7,969 nt of DNA from Alphaproteobacteria bacterium (lineage in GTDB: Bacteria > Pseudomonadota > Alphaproteobacteria > RF32 > CAG-977): positions 1 through 7,969 of the forward strand of contig JAFVEJ010000057.1 of the NCBI GenBank assembly GCA_017476085.1, written 5' to 3'. The position numbers were made by a program, and so were the translations under genes. A model generated the notes under the pieces. It did not search any database. It had not been told where the DNA came from and was given only the letters and a program-made list of their open reading frames with translations. This document shows positions 6,542-7,969 of this stretch, piece after piece (position 1 is the stretch's first letter; every line of letters starts with the position of its first letter).

Positions 6542-7600
6542 TTAACTGTTAGAAACCGCCGTTTTCAGCTGTCCGCAAGCCGCCATAATGTCTTGTCCGC
6601 GCGATACCCGAATCGGAGCCGCATAGTTTTTTTCTTCCAATAAAGCGGAAAAACGTTCTATTCGTTTTTGCGGCGAACATTTGAACGGACAACCTTTCCA
6701 TTCGTTAAAGGGGATTAAATTGAACTTGACCGCCAACCCTTTGACTAAACGGCTTAATTCATTTGCATCCGCTTCAGAGTCATTAATTCCGTCAAGCATA
6801 ACGTATTCCATTGTGATATATTGGCGGGTTCCTCCGATTTCTTGGAATTTTTTACAGGCGGCCATTAATTCTTCCAAAGGATATTTTCTGTTGACAGGCA
6901 TAATTTTATCGCGAATTTCATTGGTCGGAGCATGCAGACTGACGGCCAGTTTGACGCCTAAGTCTTCCGCAATTCGGGGAATGATCGGCGCAATGCCGGA
7001 TGTCGAAAGCGTGATTCGGCGTCTGGAGATGGCGATTCCTTCCGGATCCATAATAATTTGCAGGCCTTTTTTGACGTTTTCGTAATTCAGCAAAGGTTCT
7101 CCCATTCCCATAACAACGATATTGGATAAAAATCGGACTTCCTGTGCCGAAGGGCTGGGCCATTCGCCATAGCTGTCGCGGGCGGCCATAAATTGAGCGA
7201 CAAATTCCGTCGCCGTCAGGTTTCGCGTGAATTTTTGAGAGCCCGTATGACAGAATACGCATCCGTTCGGACAGCCGACTTGAGTGGACAGACAGACGGC
7301 GCCGCGGTCTTCTTCGGGAATATAGACGGTTTCGACCGTTTGACGGTCGTCAAATTCGAACAGCCATTTTCGCGTCGTATCCGTTGAATTTTGTTCTCTG
7401 AGAACTTTTGGGCGGTTCAGGGTGTAGCCGTTGTCTTTCAGTTTTTGGCGCAAGGGCTTGCCAAGGCTCGTCATGTCGTCAAAATCCGTTTTTCCCTGAA
7501 AGTATATCCAATGCCATAATTGCTTTGTGCGAAAGGGCTTTTCTCCGAGTTTTTCCAGTTCGGATTGTAATTCGCTGCGGGTTAATCCGATTAAATTCAT
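6542..7600 (-). CDS. rlmN: 23S rRNA (adenine-2503-C2)/tRNA methyltransferase RlmN
   Basis: This radical-SAM enzyme methylates C2 of A2503 in 23S rRNA and, in E. coli, A37 of a subset of tRNAs. The 352 residues match the family length. The N-terminal accessory domain (about 1-70) includes [13 protein letters not shown]. The 4Fe-4S cluster motif CPNGCVFC gives cysteines 110, 114 and 117. C103, seven residues earlier, and C342 near the end (AACGQL) correspond to the two cysteines in addition to the cluster used in the RlmN mechanism. GMGEPLLNY (165-173) and [17 protein letters not shown] (221-237) are family hallmarks. The start at 7600 is supported by AGGA at 7608-7611 with 7-base spacing, 12 bp after the stop of the upstream membrane-protein gene, so the two are probably co-transcribed. 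All catalytic cysteines are intact and nothing in the gene looks unusual. It may be only a chance neighbour of the signalling operon. Confidence 0.97.
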   Translation of the reverse strand: MNLIGLTRSELQSELEKLGEKPFRTKQLWHWIYFQGKTDFDDMTSLGKPLRQKLKDNGYTLNRPKVLREQNSTDTTRKWLFEFDDRQTVETVYIPEEDRGAVCLSTQVGCPNGCVFCHTGSQKFTRNLTATEFVAQFMAARDSYGEWPSPSAQEVRFLSNIVVMGMGEPLLNYENVKKGLQIIMDPEGIAISRRRITLSTSGIAPIIPRIAEDLGVKLAVSLHAPTNEIRDKIMPVNRKYPLEELMAACKKFQEIGGTRQYITMEYVMLDGINDSEADANELSRLVKGLAVKFNLIPFNEWKGCPFKCSPQKRIERFSALLEEKNYAAPIRVSRGQDIMAACGQLKTAVSNS

Positions 7601-7612
7601 CGTATTTTCCTG

Positions 7613-7969
7613 TTAATAGCCGGGAATTTGATATGTCAGACCGCGCGGGTCAACGGCAGTATGACTTTGCTGGGTATAATTTGATCCCGTATAGTTGAAC
7701 ATCATAAAGAAGGGAACCGCACAGAACATCGCGACGACAGCCCATGCCAAGTCCCCCAGAAAGAAAAAAAGCATGGCTTTCAAATCCAGATCACCGTCTT
7801 CTTTCAGCGTTTTTCTGAACAACAGGCGGAAGAAAATCAGGAAAGAAGCCATAAATAAATATAAATCAGAGGTCAGCATACGGCTGAACGCGCTTTCTTC
7901 CGTTTCGGCCCCGAAATAGACCCAAATACCGCATAAAACACCGATAATTGTGCTCCTGTGAAAAAGGAT
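7613..7969 (-). CDS. Unrecognised multi-pass membrane protein, C-terminal part (5' end outside the window)
   Basis: The frame is open from the window edge (7969) to TAA at 7615-7613, so 118 codons of the C-terminal part are visible. An internal ATG at 7879 would give 88 residues. It has no ribosome site, and the 30 upstream codons read as plausible protein with a hydrophobic segment (TIIGVLCGIWVYFG), so I take the true start to lie beyond the edge. Three hydrophobic segments are visible: that one, one around LYLFMASFLIFFRLLF, and a long one around LKAMLFFFLGDLAWAVVAMF continuing into a Phe/Met-rich stretch. The first two are separated by an acidic loop (AETEESAF), and a charged loop (RKTLKEDGDLDLK) lies between the last two. 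The C-terminus is a polar Gly/Pro/Tyr-containing tail ending in YQIPGY. I do not recognise the family. It lies 12 bp upstream of rlmN and probably shares its transcript. Confidence 0.7.
   Translation of the reverse strand: MLFHRSTIIGVLCGIWVYFGAETEESAFSRMLTSDLYLFMASFLIFFRLLFRKTLKEDGDLDLKAMLFFFLGDLAWAVVAMFCAVPFFMMFNYTGSNYTQQSHTAVDPRGLTYQIPGY

Noticed and set aside
6506..6551. Rho-independent terminator after rlmN
   Set aside because: The inverted repeat has only six AT-rich pairs with a 30-nt loop, and no GC-rich stem with a following T-run is present.
6681..7085. Plus-strand open frame of 134 codons opposite rlmN
   Set aside because: It lies entirely within the conserved rlmN coding region on the other strand, and its translation shows no family features.
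6918..7262. Minus-strand open frame of 114 codons in a second frame inside rlmN
   Set aside because: It lies fully inside rlmN, has Arg/Pro-rich out-of-frame composition, and carries no independent ribosome site or motif.
7613..7879. Complete 88-residue protein starting at the ATG at 7879
   Set aside because: No ribosome site precedes this ATG, and the frame stays open to the window edge with a further hydrophobic segment, so a partial longer gene is more likely.

Overview
The window carries ten genes, all on the minus strand and packed almost without gaps. It looks like a chromosomal piece of an alphaproteobacterium. The evidence is the arrangement of a ChvI/ChvG two-component system directly ahead of a short, kinase-domain-only HprK and a phosphotransferase (PTS) relay, a linkage characteristic of Alphaproteobacteria. 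The base composition is moderate to AT-leaning, which points away from the GC-rich rhizobia and towards a lower-GC lineage. I cannot name a genus from the sequence alone. There are no rRNAs, tRNAs, CRISPR arrays, insertion sequences or signs of recent transfer.

Layout in the direction of transcription, right to left. At the right edge is the 3' part of an unrecognised multi-pass membrane protein (7969-7613), followed after 12 bp by rlmN (7600-6542), a radical-SAM RNA methyltransferase. A 67-bp gap (6541-6475), the largest non-coding stretch present, holds a plausible promoter and a good ribosome-binding site. Then comes one tightly coupled run: chvI response regulator (6474-5770), chvG sensor kinase (5763-4009), hprK (4009-3578), rapZ (3581-2715), a mannose-family EIIA (2712-2311), HPr (2296-2021), Enzyme I (2043-214) and the start of a single-span membrane protein that runs off the left edge (213-1). 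Junctions in this run are overlaps (TAATG, ATGA and a 23-nt overlap) or gaps of 0 to 14 bp.

Functionally the run is a signalling operon, not a sugar importer. Enzyme I takes phosphate from PEP and passes it to HPr and then to the EIIA, and no EIIB or EIIC membrane permease is present. HprK can phosphorylate HPr on its regulatory serine, which would tie the relay to the energy state. RapZ is a P-loop adaptor, known in enterobacteria to link cell-envelope precursor status to small-RNA decay. ChvG/ChvI responds to envelope or acid-type signals in relatives. Co-transcription suggests that envelope sensing and PEP/nitrogen/carbon status are integrated together.

The most notable thing I found is that the sequence around the phospho-acceptor histidine departs from the textbook motif in four proteins of the same operon: ChvG (His-Gln instead of His-Glu), Enzyme I (altered PEP-utiliser loop), HPr (HARA instead of HARP) and EIIA (SHR instead of THG). 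Some of these, certainly HPr, may be lineage norms. I see no wholly new system here.
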